Assembly (NCBI GenBank): GCA_030435675.1
Contig: CM059624.1
Coordinates: forward strand, 8,208,769-8,272,768
Length of the DNA stretch: 64,000 nt
DNA from: Steinernema hermaphroditum
Lineage: Eukaryota; Nematoda; Chromadorea; Rhabditida; Steinernematidae
Direction of reading: 5' to 3'
The notes under the pieces are model-generated. The model was given only the letters and a program-made list of their open reading frames with translations. It searched no databases and was not told the DNA's origin. A program made the translations under genes and the position numbers. This document shows positions 11,632 through 23,596 of the stretch, one piece after another. Position 1 is the stretch's first letter; each line of letters opens with the position of its first letter.

Positions 11632-12590
11632 TTGGGTTGATCCATGAAAAATGGCCGATTTTTCATTTACGTCCATTTTCGCAATGTGTGATCCTGGGAC
11701 AAGATGGGTTAGCGCATCCGTAAGGTTGATTGATTGTGTCTCCAGACTGTGAGTTTGTATGACTTCTTGCATATTCTCCGATTTCTCCGAACCATTTTAT
11801 GTTCATGGTCCGCGAAGCACCACCTGGAGATCCGAAACACCGAACCTTCAAGGACCTTTCCGAGGGACTATTTATTCCGTTGGTGGTATGCTATACTGGT
11901 CGCGCTTACAGCAGGAGCTTAGCTTCTAAGTGCGTATGCCGTTCTCTTCTTGTAGTGTCAAAATAAGACCAAATTCCAAAAAGACTAAAAATTTGATCAA
12001 AAAGCACTTGACTCGGAACTAACTAAATTTTTCTTTGCCGATTTAACTACTTTAACGAAGGTTAGATAGACAACATGGACGGCCAGCTGTGGTGCTTGCA
12101 TGCCATACCTACTGATGCTCGGATGCCTTAGGCCACAAGTGCAAATTGGAAGCTCCGATTTTCCATGACTTCTCCGACCCCTTGATCCGCCAGCGCAACT
12201 CATTGACCATTGCTTTTTATATCCAACGGGAGCACCCAATGTTTGATATTTTAGATTGCCCTCAAAACTGCTGCTCATCTTAAGCTGGGTTTCAGATACT
12301 TATTGAGCGTGTAGACCTTCCAGAGCTTTATCTGGTAAAGACTTGCACGGGACTGTCGCAAACATCAGCAACGAAAAAGAGTCAAAGTTTGCAAGGGCGC
12401 CAAAAACGGACTAAATGGAATGTTTCGACCTGGATCCTCTCCTGTTCTGCAGTGAGGTGGCCAGGCTTCTGCCCTGCGAAAAGCGCTAAGACCGTGTAGT
12501 TAAATGTTGTATACCTCTAGTGAAATGTTTGTTTTTTTTGGTGATAAATACTCACTTTTAAAATCGGCCATTTTCCATGGATCAACCCAA
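11632..12590. mobile_element. Non-autonomous mariner-like (Tc1/mariner) element
   Basis: The ends carry terminal inverted repeats of about 32 bp: TTGGGTTGATCCATGAAAAA at 11632, and its near-perfect inverse complement ending at 12590 (one or two mismatches over the repeat). The element is flanked by TA on both sides (11630-11631 and 12591-12592), the target duplication typical of Tc1/mariner transposons. The TTGGGTTG start is common in mariner elements. At 959 bp it is shorter than an intact mariner (about 1.3 kb). The longest internal frame (minus strand, 11997-12278) shows none of the transposase DD(D/E) blocks I would recognise. It is therefore probably an internally deleted or MITE-type copy. 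Confidence 0.75.
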
Positions 12591-12592
12591 TA

Positions 12593-15500
12593 CATATAAG
12601 GGATGTGATTGTTGATAAAGATGAAGCCCACTAAACCGGTCGTTCCCCACATCTCAACAGTGATCAGAAAGTTGCCATGTTAAAGAGCATGTTAGTGGAT
12701 TGGAAAATAGGTCTAGTGAGAAAGTCTGCAAGCATTATGAACGCCAAACCGTGTTCATCGAAATACCGCTGCTTGTTTGCTGTGTAGTCGACAAAATTTT
12801 CTTTTCTGACGGCTAGAGATAACTCTTCTACAGAATCATGTTGAATCTTCTTAATATTTTGAGAACTTCTTTCTACCGACAGAATTTGCCATTCATGTGC
12901 CTTCCGTACACCTTCTAGATTCTCCCGGTCATAGACTGATCACTAGGGCGACTACATCATGCAATTCTACAACCTACCCTCTTCGAAAGAGGCCCGACGA
13001 TTAGGTATTTCGACTCTTTGGTGGTGCAACGGAGGCGGGCTAAACGCCAGATGCTCTCCAGACGACAAAGAACTTCGGAAAGTACAAGGAGGGAGGATCC
13101 AAAGACGCCGCTGATGCACTGTGCGCCCGAAAGGGGCCGCGGAAGGGCAATTCTCGCGCATCGCCTCCATTTTCGAAGGAGATCCCGAGGAACACCTCGT
13201 CTCCCAACTCCCAAAGCGCACTGATTTCTCGTAAATGTTTAATCTCCGCCCGCTCGATTAGACCTGATGTCCGCAACGTTAGTCAAACCCCGCGTAGGGA
13301 AGTCCTCTTTATCCACCGATTCCCATGCCTTCGGCCCATCTGTGTCCAAGAAGTCTTTTGTCCTCACCAGCGTTTCTTTGTTTGTGAGAACTCGGGCTGT
13401 GGTGACCTTCTTTGTCGCTCTGCCTTTTCGAGATTAGTGTTTAGATCGGTTAATTCTGCTGTGGAATGACCCTTAGACGTTTAATTCTCTCTTAGCCCAG
13501 ACCATTTATCCTTCACTCCTACTCTGGAAGTCAGCACCTTCCTGTATTGACCTCTTTTTCTCTCCCGAATTTACCCATTCAACAGTCACCTAAGCGTGCC
13601 CTTCCCTCCTCTCAGGACACCCCTAAGGTTCCACAAGGGTCTACTCCGGGGAGACATAATTGCGATGCGCGTCTCGAAGGCGGCGCCAGGACTGCGCGTC
13701 TTTTTTGGGAGGGCCGTCGGCCGGCCAAACAACCGTAATCCGGCGTGGGCCGTCTTCGAGACGCCGCGAGGGGTCGGATTCGGGCCTGAGGACCGGGCGC
13801 CGGCTTCTTCCGCCGCCGCCTCGGAGACCGCCTCTCGACGGCCGCGCTAGCCGCGCTTCGCGGCGGCCTTTTCCATTGTCCTCGGGTCGCGCTCACCTGT
13901 GCGGGTGGTCGAAGAACCAACTGGCGTCGGACCATGGCGGCGCTCTGCGGATTACGGTGTTCGACGGAGCGGAGGTCATACTGTCGTGAGCTGCAGCGCT
14001 GGAATCGGAGCATGCTTCTGGCGGTCGGTGAGTGCTCCTGGGGTCACGGGCATCGCCTCGGGCAACGACTAATTAGCCGGGAGGGTCGGATCCGGGCCAA
14101 AACTTAATTAAGCATCGCGACGCCACTGAGGGTGGCGGTACTTGTTTTCTTCGGATCGCGTGAGATTACTGATGGCTCCGGGGAGACGGGGTCCGGAGGA
14201 CTCCAGGCGCCTCGAGATGCCTCTCGGCCCCTCAGCGGCGTCTTTGCCGTTCTTCGGTGCTTCCCCACGGCCCCGGCTTCCGCGATGAAAACAAGCCGAG
14301 ATCCCCGCAAGCGATACGGTCTCTTTATTTTGGGAGAGGACCCCAGGCGCCGGCCTTCTCGACGTCGCTTATCGCCGTCTGTATCTTAAAAGCCGCAGAA
14401 GCTGAGGCCCGACCCCCGCGCCTCCGATGGCCTTCTCGCGCCACTGGCGGTCGCTAATTTATTTTGGATTCCGAATGCTAATTTGGCGCGAGTCGATTCC
14501 CTCTCTCTTAGGGCTTCTGTGCATACTTAATGTCGGCGTCGTCTAATTTCGGCACTCTATTTTGACTGTTTTCTCACTAATCAGCCGCCCCACTACTGTA
14601 GCCCTCTGGCTCGCCTCGCACCCTCGAATGCCGTCCTTCTGGCCTTCTAATTCAGCACCCCTAATTGGCCCTCAGTTGCATTCTCTCACAGTGATTGCGA
14701 TCCTTCGAGTCCTTCTTCCGTCCACCTGTGTGCCTCCAGAAGCGTCCCACGGGATCTGGTTCACCGGACACCCTCAAATTCCTCTGCCAAATTCCTCCCA
14801 TTCCCCCTTGCGCGATAATTGGGAATCCCTCGACGCACCTTTTGCGATTTTTGACAAATCGGCGCCGTTTCCGAGGCGCCGAAGGGCGCGCGTCCGGCTG
14901 CTTATTACATTTCGCAATTAATTTCGGGAGTGCAGCCCTAAGCGGCGGTTATGATTCCTTGGAGAGTCTAAATCTCTGGCGCACTCGCCGCGGGCCGGAG
15001 AGGGCCGCGCGCTCATTAGACACATTGATTTGTCGAGTCGAGATGAGGGCCGAGATTATGAGACCCTCGGGGGCCGCCAGGCCGGGCGATAATCAGGTGT
15101 GTTCGCCTTCTTCGTCGCCTCCCTCTCATCGGGCGTGTATCAGCGCGCAAGCCGAAGATTAGGGGCCCTGGGTGGCGCCGGCACGGAGACGGAAGGAAGG
15201 GCCGGGCGGCGAGCGGCGCTCAGGAGTCGCGCGAAAATATAATTAAATGTCGTCGATTCCCATGATTTGTCCGGGCCGCACAGGTGCGCGGCTGTTTTCG
15301 AGATGCGGGGGGACGCCGCGAGCTCCAAAAGTGGAGGGCTCGGTTACGGTAGTGATTGGAGGGCGAACGCCGTCTCCGTGGAAACGCGCCGTCGGCGGCT
15401 GTTTTGGCGAGCGATGAAAAGTTTGGCGATAATTTGTCGATGATGCGATTAGAGAAAAGTGGGCAGAGGAGATTGAGGCAGCGGGAGGAAAACAGGGACG

Positions 15501-17215
15501 CCGACGGATTCGAGGGGGCCTCCGCCCAGGTCTCGGGCTCCGAAGGATCAGGTGAACAGGGATGTGCTCTGGGTGTCTGAGGTTTCCGGAAAGCGGAACA
15601 GAGTGGAAGAAGAGGACTTTAGAGGGGCAAAGTGGACACAGACGAAGAGTTCACTGGAGTTGCGAGGAACCTTGAGTCGGTTCCAGAGGACACTGCCACG
15701 GAAGACGACATTGAGACCACGTCTTGTACTCCCCAGAAGGATGCAGCTCCTACCAAAGACCGTCCTGGAGAATCCACCTTCGCATGTGTTTCCCTGCCCT
15801 CTAAATCCTCGGATTCTCCGTTAGCCGAATTCGCGAGGTCCACCTTCGATGGGCGTCCGGCTAAATGTTCCTGACACGTCGAGGCCAAAATTTGGCTAGT
15901 TAATTGGTCCGAGGCTGCGAGTTCTCGCCTTGCATATCTAATGGTCTCCTTTCTCATATTCTCTCGGCGGCCCTCGGGTCGGGCGAAGATGTTTGGGTGT
16001 TGTGGCCAGCGTCCAATTAAGGGCCAAGTTTGTCGATCGGCGGTCCGCGGGAGGGCTGCGGGTGTTGAGAGAGTATAATTTTGATTGATTAGAAGACGAG
16101 GTGCCGAGAAGGCGCCGCGATATTTGGGACGCCGCTAGAGACTATGAATAATTAAGAGACGCAAATTTTGGATTGAGATGAGGGGCGAAGCCGGAACATG
16201 ACCGACGCGTCGCGAGGACAGTGCTCTGAAGTCGCGAGGGGGCGAGGGTTACGGTAGTTTTCGGCAGTCGGAGGGAGTTCGATTGGTCGAGACGGCGAGG
16301 GCCCGAAGGAGTCTCCGAGGGCCGCGGCGGCGTGTTTACGTCCGAGATTTGGACGAGGGCCCTCGCCACGGGCTCAAACGACTTTGCCGATCTTTGTGGA
16401 GCGAGAGGGCCACTACCGTACTCCGGAAGCGTTTTTGTGTTCCTGCCGAAGTCAACCTGTGGTAATCGAATCGAGGCGCCCGCGGGGCCCTCTGACGGCC
16501 GAGATTATTTTTCGTAGAAGCGTTGTCGTGGCAACACGCCACTCAACCGCTCATTAGGCCAAGAGGACCTCCGGCGAGGGGCTTATCACCGCGCCGAGGG
16601 AACCATCTGAAATGTTTTTCGAAAGCCGGATTGTACTTTCCGGTGACGTGTGCACGCATAACGGAGCAAGTTGGGGCGAAGGAGGAGCGGATCCAGGAGG
16701 CGCCAGGGGGCCAACACGTCAGGGCAACAGGGCTCGAAGCCATCCTCTTCAAAGGCCTACGAAGAAGTGTACAGTAGCTTGTACTTTTGAACCCTCCCCT
16801 CGAGGCAGCAAATCCCTCAAACACTCCCTTCGAGGGACCTTCGGGACCTCGGCTAATCCGCGCACCTTCGTTTTTATTATTTCCTCTTCTGTCTTTCCCC
16901 GCCGCTTCCTCGGATCGCCCACCCCTCCTCGGCCTGCACATCCTCTAGACGCGTCTTTAGGGCTCGAGACCGTCTTCCAGCGGTACGCGAAAGAATCGGA
17001 CACGGAATCGTTTGGAGCCGCGGAGGTCAAAGTTTCGCCGGACTACGGTAGGTGGCTTCGGGGGGCGTTGTAAAGTAGATCAATTCAGCAGCGCGGGACT
17101 GGAAACAAGCGACTCTGTGCGAAGTATGCAAATGTAGACGGACGACGGCAGGATCGGCAGAAGCGACTCCCGAGGTGCGGCGCCCCCCCCCTCCGTGGCT
17201 GATTGGCTCTTTCAG
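12593..17215. other. Gene-poor GC-rich region upstream of mbr-1
   Basis: No exon could be joined to the mbr-1 frame. From about 13.6 to 17.1 kb the DNA is GC-rich and contains repeated AT islands such as ctaattag, attaatta and aattaatt, which match homeodomain core sites (TAATTA). Several TACGGTA/TACCGTA copies are present (near 15347, 16250, 16417, 17042). Long frames in 13.6-16.9 kb overlap each other on both strands and look like GC-rich chance frames. Missing 5' exons of mbr-1 and regulatory elements are the likely contents. Confidence 0.5.
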
Positions 17216-18873
17216 GAGGCCGCCGAGAAGAAGACGACGTCGTTCAGCATCTCCGACCTCACCAAGAGCCGGAGCTTCCCGGTAGCGCCTCCCCAGAAGG
17301 CCGACTTCGAGTTCAACCCCTTCATGAAGGGCTTCGGCGTGCACCCCGCGGCCGCCGCCTTCCCGCCAAACGCCTGGACGCCGACGATGTTCGGGATGAT
17401 TCCAAATCCGATGATTCAGTCTCTGCACAGCTACTTCGGCCTCGAGTGTGAGTGTTCCCTCCGCCGTCGCCGGCCCTCTGACTCAGCGCCGGCCCTGCAT
17501 CACTAATGCACTCTTTGCATCCGGATTTCGAATCTCTTTTCAGACCGTCCGCCACCTTTCCCGATGCCCTTCCCTCCGACGTGGCCCAGCCAGTCCACAC
17601 TGAACGGGATGCTCGCAGCCGCCCTGACCGATTCAAAGAAGAAGGCCCTCGAGGCCCACAAGACGGGTCACAAGAAGCCGGAGGTGACAAAGCCGAAGGA
17701 AGCGAAGCCGGAAACGAACGGGGCGTTCTCGGAGGAGCAGCCACTCGACCTCAGTTCGAAGTCGTCGACGATCAAGATAGTCGTCGAGGACGTCAGTTCC
17801 GACTCGCCCTCCGATTCGCCTCCGATGACCATGAAGATCGACTCGAAGCAGTAAGTTCGCTCTAGAGGAGTACGGTAGTCACCTGTATAGGGAAAACGGG
17901 CTCGCACCTCCGAAGATGCCTCTGATCGTGGGAACGAAACGAAATTACAGTCAGATCGACCTCGAGAAGGCTGTTCTGGTGAGGTGGAAGGTGCCTCTCC
18001 ATCTCAGTGACTCTTGCAGGACATCCGAAGTGGACGTCTGGGGACACGTCGTGCCTCTGTGGTGTACGGCATCCCACGCTCGACGCTCCGCAACAAAATT
18101 TACAAGCTGGAGGCGGCGGCGGAGCTGAGTGGAGAGCCGAGCCAGTACAAGAGGCGTCGGGCAGGTGGCCAGACCCTTCAGGAGAGGCTGACGGCCGGAG
18201 AGAGTGTCCGCGAGGCGCAGAAGGCGATCGTAACCTCGGACAACGCGTGCTCGGACTCCCCAGAAGCTGGATACGGTAGCAGTGGCAGATGGCCGCTTGT
18301 GGCGGCGAAGGAGGAGAGCGAGAGTCCGACGTCGGAGAAGTCGGCCTTCTTGGAAGAGCCGCAGACGGAGAAGCTCCCGAAGGAGGCCTCCCATGAGGAG
18401 ACGACGCCGACGCCGCCACCCTCTGAGATGAGTCCGAAGACGGGCGATGGCAAGAAGACGCGCCCGAAACGGGGCCACTACAGGTAATCCGCGCGGGACC
18501 CGGGTGACTCACCGGCGGGAATTGGTGCATAAATCATTAGGGCCTCCTCGATTAGACGTCCAAAACAAATGCAGCGCTCTTCACTTATGCGCCGCTAATG
18601 GAATCTCATTAATTCGTCATTTGTAGGCAGTACGGTAAAAGCAAGCTCGAGGAAGCGGTGCAGACGGTGCGCCGCGGCGAGATGTCTGTGCACAAGGCGG
18701 GTTCCCTGTTCGGCGTGCCCCACTCCACGCTCGAGTACAAGGTGAAGGAGCGGAACCTCTTGCGACACAAGAAGAACCGCTGCGCGGAGGAGCACGGCGC
18801 CGACGCCAAGGAGAAGCCGGCTACCCCCTCGGAAGCTCCGACGGCACCTCCGCTCGCCGTGTCCGCCCCCTGA
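17216..18873 (+). CDS. mbr-1: MBR-1: pipsqueak-domain transcription factor (Mblk-1/E93 family), 5' incomplete
   Basis: Five exons (17216-17447, 17544-17850, 17891-17978, 18020-18483, 18627-18873) give the last 445 aa; the first exon(s) were not found. The CtBP-type motif QPLDLSS (exon 2) precedes a first pipsqueak helix-turn-helix ([19 protein letters not shown] then [18 protein letters not shown]), split by an intron. A second follows in the last exon ([20 protein letters not shown] then [19 protein letters not shown]). A PLDLS motif plus two Psq-type domains in this order is the plan of honeybee Mblk-1, Drosophila E93, vertebrate LCoR and C. elegans MBR-1, a factor known for neurite pruning. 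Phase 0 entry at 17216 means an upstream coding exon must exist. The polyadenylation signal is at 18976-18981. Confidence 0.92.
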
Positions 18874-19456
18874 AGCCGCCTTCCGCGTTTTCCCCAGTGA
18901 TGTGATATGTACTTACCCACGGAGAGTTCCATGCTAAACTTTTATTTAATTCTACCTAAAGCTCTATCCTTTGGCAATAAAGCGTTTCCTCACGGACCTT
19001 CTTAGCTACAGCAGCAAGACGAGGGTGACGTATCTGGACACCCCAACACAAAACGCTCCAATTCCCTCTTTAGCTCCGAGGTCTGTTGAAGTGGATGGTG
19101 TTTCCACGAGTGCCAAATCTGTGAGAGTGAAAAACCGAAATTCACGTGATACTTGTACAAAACACCTTCTTCGGCCATGTCCGCTACTTTCTTGAAACAT
19201 TTATTCTGCCAAGAAGATCCCTTTTTTCTCGATCCTATCAGCGTTGCTGATCGCAGCAGAGGGTCAGATGAAAGACCTAAACGACCTTGTTCGGCAGAAA
19301 AAAGATTAGATGTCTTCTCGAATGTTTCTCAAATGGAATATTCACGGTAGATTCACAGTAGGCCTGAAGCACCGATGCTCGGTGGTTCAGGGAGAGAAGA
19401 GACACAGAGCTATTAGAAGAGTTTATTTAGGGAGAAAAGAGACCTGGAGAGATAAA
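18874..19456. other. Intergenic between convergent genes
   Basis: This holds the mbr-1 polyadenylation signal (aataaa, 18976-18981). On the minus strand it holds the signal of the Cys-rich secreted gene (complement of tttatt at 19422-19427). Between them I see only short frames without motif. Confidence 0.6.
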
Positions 19457-20736
19457 TTAGGCACAGAAGGGACCCCCGCAGAATCGACCCGAACGATCCA
19501 CCATGGCGTCGATGAGGTTGTTGACGAAGTCGAAGCCTGTCTTCAGCTGGGCGGAAGCCTGTCCAGTGGTGTCGGCGATCACCTTGCGACAGCCGACGTT
19601 CAGAAGGGAGTCCATGCCGAGAGACTGTCCGGTGGGCTTGTTCTTGATGCACGTGCTCAGCGCGGAGTCGATGACGGTGGTCCAGTCGTTGACAGGCGTC
19701 ACCAGCTTCGCCTTGATGTTGGCCACGCAGGTGTCCACCTTGCTACCGGAGCCGATAGCCGCGGCGCCGCGTCCGCTACCACTCACGGCCTATACGGGCT
19801 TCAGCGGGGTCTCTGACCGGGCAACGTACCTCCTTGATGGTGTCGGCGATGCCCGAGATGCGCTGCTTCAGCTCCTTCCGGGCCTCGTCGATGCACTCGC
19901 AGGTAGCCTTGCGGGTCGATGCAATCTGGGCGCCGCAGCCGGTGGAGATGGAGGCATCGCAGCCCTTCAACACTTGGCAGTGTTTGCCGAAGTAGCCGCT
20001 GAAGGGGTTCTCCAGGCAGGCGCGAGTGGCCGAGGCGCGAGCCGGCTTCCGTTCTCCGCAGAAGGCTAGGCGGCTGTGGATGAGAATGTAGTCGGAAATG
20101 GAGTTAATGCTGAAAGGCATCATCAGACTGGAAGGACTCCGGCCAGGCCTACACGTTCTCCTTGAAGTCGAAGGAGCCCTCCTCGAGGTCGGGGATCTCG
20201 GGGACGCCGGGGAAGTCGGCGATCTTCTTGCGGATGCAGAAGTCGGCCTCGCGGGCGATCGCCTTCGAGATCTCGGTGCGGATGCACTTCTGGTCGTCGG
20301 CAGGCGTCGAGAGAATCGCCTTGATGGCGCCAGAGGCGAACGTGCGGCAGATAGAGCAGTCGCGGAGGGGTCCGTTTCTGTCCCAAGCCTTAGAGTCGAG
20401 GTCCGACGGCGCCAGGACGCAGCGGTCCTTCGCGTTCGCCTCGGAGATCGTCGGAGAGAAGCAGGAGGAGGCAGCGCGGCTGCAGAGGACGACTAGGAAG
20501 GAGCGCCTTCCGGGGGACCTACCGGTTGTGCTCGCGGACCTCGGCCTCGTAGGAGCCGTAGTCGGCGTCGAGGGCGTCTTTGATGCACTGGAGGTAGCCT
20601 CCAAATGCGGCGCGCGTCGACTGCGGACTCGAGCAGTCCTGGGCGAGGGTTACGGCGATCTAAACACTTTATCAGCTCTGAGGCAGTGGAGAAGACCTAC
20701 GAAAAGGAGCGAAGCGGTGGCCAGCACGGTCCTCAT
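19457..20736 (-). CDS. Cys-rich secreted nematode protein, family not recognised
   Basis: Five exons on the minus strand (20701-20736, 20523-20659, 20153-20479, 19830-20109, 19457-19789) give 370 aa, all phases consistent. It starts with a signal peptide (MRTVLATASLLFIAVTLAQ) and carries more than 20 Cys spread over its length, with no transmembrane segment, so it should be secreted. A basic, Gly/Ser-rich hinge (SGSGRGAAAIGSGSK) separates a C-terminal block of about 90 aa. The ATG sits 5 bp after a cctttcag acceptor-like string, fitting trans-splicing. For exon 4 the acceptor at 20110 (tttcag) was chosen over a later in-frame one because it gives a typical 43-bp intron. I do not recognise the family; it is not obviously the T20D4.11-like domain found at 49-52 kb. 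Confidence 0.75.
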
Positions 20737-22839
20737 CGTCTCTGAAAGGGGATTCATGAGAGACCACGAAGGAAAGCGCGAGACAGAGGAGCGGAGGGGC
20801 ACTGTCCAGTGGAAAGTCTCCAAGTAGATTGTTTTGGAGAGTCGCCCGGTCGGTGGTGACCTAAAAGAGCGCCGCGAGGTGATTGATCGGCTGTTCGATA
20901 ACGGGGTCTCTGGGTTTACGGGTTAGGCGAAGGCCGTCGCGGACAAGCGTGACGGTCATCGAAGACGAGACGAATCGGTCGCCGAAAACGGTCCTTCTCT
21001 GGAGACACGGTATCAGCGCAAAAGTGACGGAGCGATAGCACCCATCAGGATCGGCCCCTGGCTCCCCTCTGCCTGCAGGCTTTTAGTACCCACGCGTCCG
21101 CGCTGCTCTGATTCAGCCGATAATCGCGCCTTCGCCCCGATTTCCAGACCGGAACGCCAATGGGATTAGCAGCCGATGTCTTTTGGCTTTCGAATGACCG
21201 TAATCGCCATCCCATTTGCCTGTTTTTGTCGATTCAAAACGACTCTGCACGTGTGAATGGCTCAGCAAAAAGGAGAACCGGCCGCCGAGTGACAGAAGGC
21301 GGTCCTTCGCTCCAGGGTGGCTGGAGGCCGTTCGGTGCTTCTGCTCCCGAGAGGGGTTAGGCGTGCTCGGTCGAGGCGTTCTCCGTTCACCGGTCATTCT
21401 CTAAGACTTCGCTGAGCTGACACATCATCGCCGACCTTTTTAAATTCTAAAAAGAACGATCGGAGAAAAGGACATCTTCTCCTCAAGTCATGAAGACAAA
21501 CTTCGCGACTGATGCACCAGTTGTACTCTCGTTCTGGTAATTAGACTCCGGTGACCTTTCAACGAAAATCAAAAATAGAAGTTAGTATCCTTGGAACCTT
21601 CGGATTTACTGGGCGCACACAGATTCGAACACTTCAGAGGTCATCTGAAGTGAACACGGATGTACCACGGACGACCAGTGCGCTGTCCTGTATACAAAAA
21701 TGGAGGTTAGTCCTGCTGCATCTGTGTCTCTTTTTCAATTACGAAGGTGCTGAACAGCAAACTTGAATCTTGTGTTGAGCGCAAACTTCGTGCACTGTCA
21801 GAAAATGTACGTATCAACAACTCTCTGTACGTTCGCGTCACATGATCCAGTCGTATCAAAGGATTCCTCTGACCCGCGACCTCGACTACGGTCTTCTGCA
21901 AGTCTTGTAACTCTCAGTTTTCGCACCTTTCAAGAAAGATTGAAGCATCTTGCGACAAGCGACCGCGGCCTTTCGAATCTCGGAATTTCAGCAGGATTTC
22001 AGCCGCACGCTAATTCTGGACGCCTAAGTGCCTAATAACGTGCCTATATATCGTCGCATAGTAATTATCGTTACGTTACAATATCGTTGCATTAGTAATT
22101 TGTTTTCTTTCTGGACATCAGTGTGATTCCGGAGAGTATTGTATCCGAAGATCGCGAGTCGCGGATCTGTCCTTGTAGTACTTGCCGGTTCTGGAAACTT
22201 GCGAGTTCGCGTCATCATTTTTTGACTTTTTTCTATTCTGCTTGTTAATTTACAATGACGAACAATGTCCTATATCTTTTGTGGCATTAGGGACATCATA
22301 CCAGGAGACCTTACAATTGCAAAGGGCAAAATTAACCATGAAATAAGGCTTAAACCCGCTACTTACCTGATCAAATCTATCAGGTTTTGCCACACTCTGG
22401 CATGTTTCGTGGGATTATTTCCAAAATTGTTATGTCCTCCTTCACAAAAGCGTTTGGAATGTAACTGCAAATTAGCGAAGCGTCTCAAATCCACGAATCA
22501 ATGCAGATTAGCAACCGTACTCACTACGCTCACAACTAACCCACGGCTGAGCCACATCACAGTACAAAATTAGAAACGCATTCCTAATGGGAAACAGGTG
22601 TTTAGGTCTGTGAGTTTCTGTACTGCGTGGAGGCGCCTTCTTTGAGACACTTTATCGTGTAATCGTCACTCAAAGACCGAACGCGTCGGCCATTCACAAG
22701 AAGACAAAGGAGAGCTCGGGGGGACGCGTCTTCAGCTGCTGGAGGGGCGCTCGTGGCTTGACGCGGGTCTTTGGAGGAGATCGTATCCGTTGGAGCTGAA
22801 AGGAAGAGGCCGAGGCCATGCGCACAAACAACGCGTTCC
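20737..22839. other. Intergenic, nothing recognised
   Basis: About 2.1 kb. The first part should be the promoter of the minus-strand secreted gene. 21450-22650 is AT-richer than its surroundings and might be an old repeat, but I found no terminal inverted repeats, no long frame and no protein motif in it. Confidence 0.4.
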
Positions 22840-23091
22840 TCACTTTTCGCACTTCGGGAGGTACTTCTCCGCCGACTTGGAGGCGTTTTTGTTCAGCTTG
22901 GAGCCACCGGGAAAACCGTCAGAGGACGGCCCGGCGTCAAGGCTGTCGAAGCCTTCCTTTTTGATGCGGACATCCGTCGAGCTGAAGAGGACCGTAAAAG
23001 GAAGGCTTCTGGGCGGATACCTAGCAGAGCGGTTCATGAAGTTGGGAAAGGGGATGCCGAGCATCTTGCCGCTTCCGGAAGACGATCGCAT
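22840..23091 (-). CDS. Small orphan protein, 70 aa, two exons
   Basis: Exon 1 is 23021-23091 and exon 2 is 22840-22981, separated by a 39-bp intron (gtatcc...cttcag) in phase 2. The product is Ser/Gly/Lys-rich (GIPFPNFMNR, KKEGFDSLDAGPSSDGF, NASKSAEKYLPKCEK), with no signal peptide or membrane segment. The ATG at 23091 is the first in-frame ATG. It lies about 500 bp beyond the stop of the MAGUK gene on the same strand, so it might be a downstream operon member or an independent small gene. Support rests on the spliced frame only; I do not recognise a homologue. Confidence 0.4.
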   Translation of the reverse strand: MRSSSGSGKMLGIPFPNFMNRSARYPPRSLPFTVLFSSTDVRIKKEGFDSLDAGPSSDGFPGGSKLNKNASKSAEKYLPKCEK

Positions 23092-23596
23092 CACGGAGGA
23101 TCGTGCGTTTCTGGGCTCGAATCGGCGCTAATTGGGATTTATGAGGTGAGAGGCAGGAGGCGCGCGTTTTATAGGTACGAGGCGGTGATGAGCCGCGCGG
23201 CGCATCGCTAATATCCACCTTGAAAGCGAGCAACTCGAGTGACGTCGGCGCGACTTGCGTCATGGGACGGCACCGACTCCTGCCGAGGGCGGATTCGCGC
23301 GCTGTAATGAGGACGTTCGCTCCCCTTGAGGCCCCCGGGAGCCGCTAAAGATCGGCTTCGAAAACGCAACCAAGCTATTTCTGGAAGCGCTAATTGGCGC
23401 CAAGTGACAAAGGGGAAAGTAAGAACTTCTTTATAAATACATCTTCAGTCAGTGTAGGCCTACTTTTACCAGTCTCGGGAACAGAACAGAATGCAAGCGG
23501 AGAGTCGCCAGAGAAGTCATGGAAATGAAAGCTTTGCGATAGAAGTCTGCGAAAGAACGGACGTCCCGGCGGCGGGACTACGGTAGTAAAGCTCTG
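23092..23596. other. Spacer between the MAGUK stop and the small orphan gene
   Basis: About 500 bp. It must contain the MAGUK 3' UTR. No canonical aataaa is seen on the minus strand; tttata near 23430 (complement tataaa) might serve as a weak signal. A TACGGTA copy lies near 23579. Confidence 0.4.

Noticed and set aside
11997..12278. Transposase remnant inside the mariner-like element
   Set aside because: The translated frame shows no DD(D/E) or helix-turn-helix block that I could recognise.
13612..14013. 133-codon minus-strand frame
   Set aside because: Arg/Pro/Ala-rich product with simultaneous open frames on both strands and no splice partners.
15632..15874. Acidic plus-strand frame as an mbr-1 5' exon
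   Set aside because: It runs into a stop with no usable donor, and there is no ATG in context.
16968..17045. Possible upstream mbr-1 exon (RYAKESDTESFGAAEVKVSP)
   Set aside because: The donor after it leaves phase 1, while the exon at 17216 must be entered in phase 0. The join fails.
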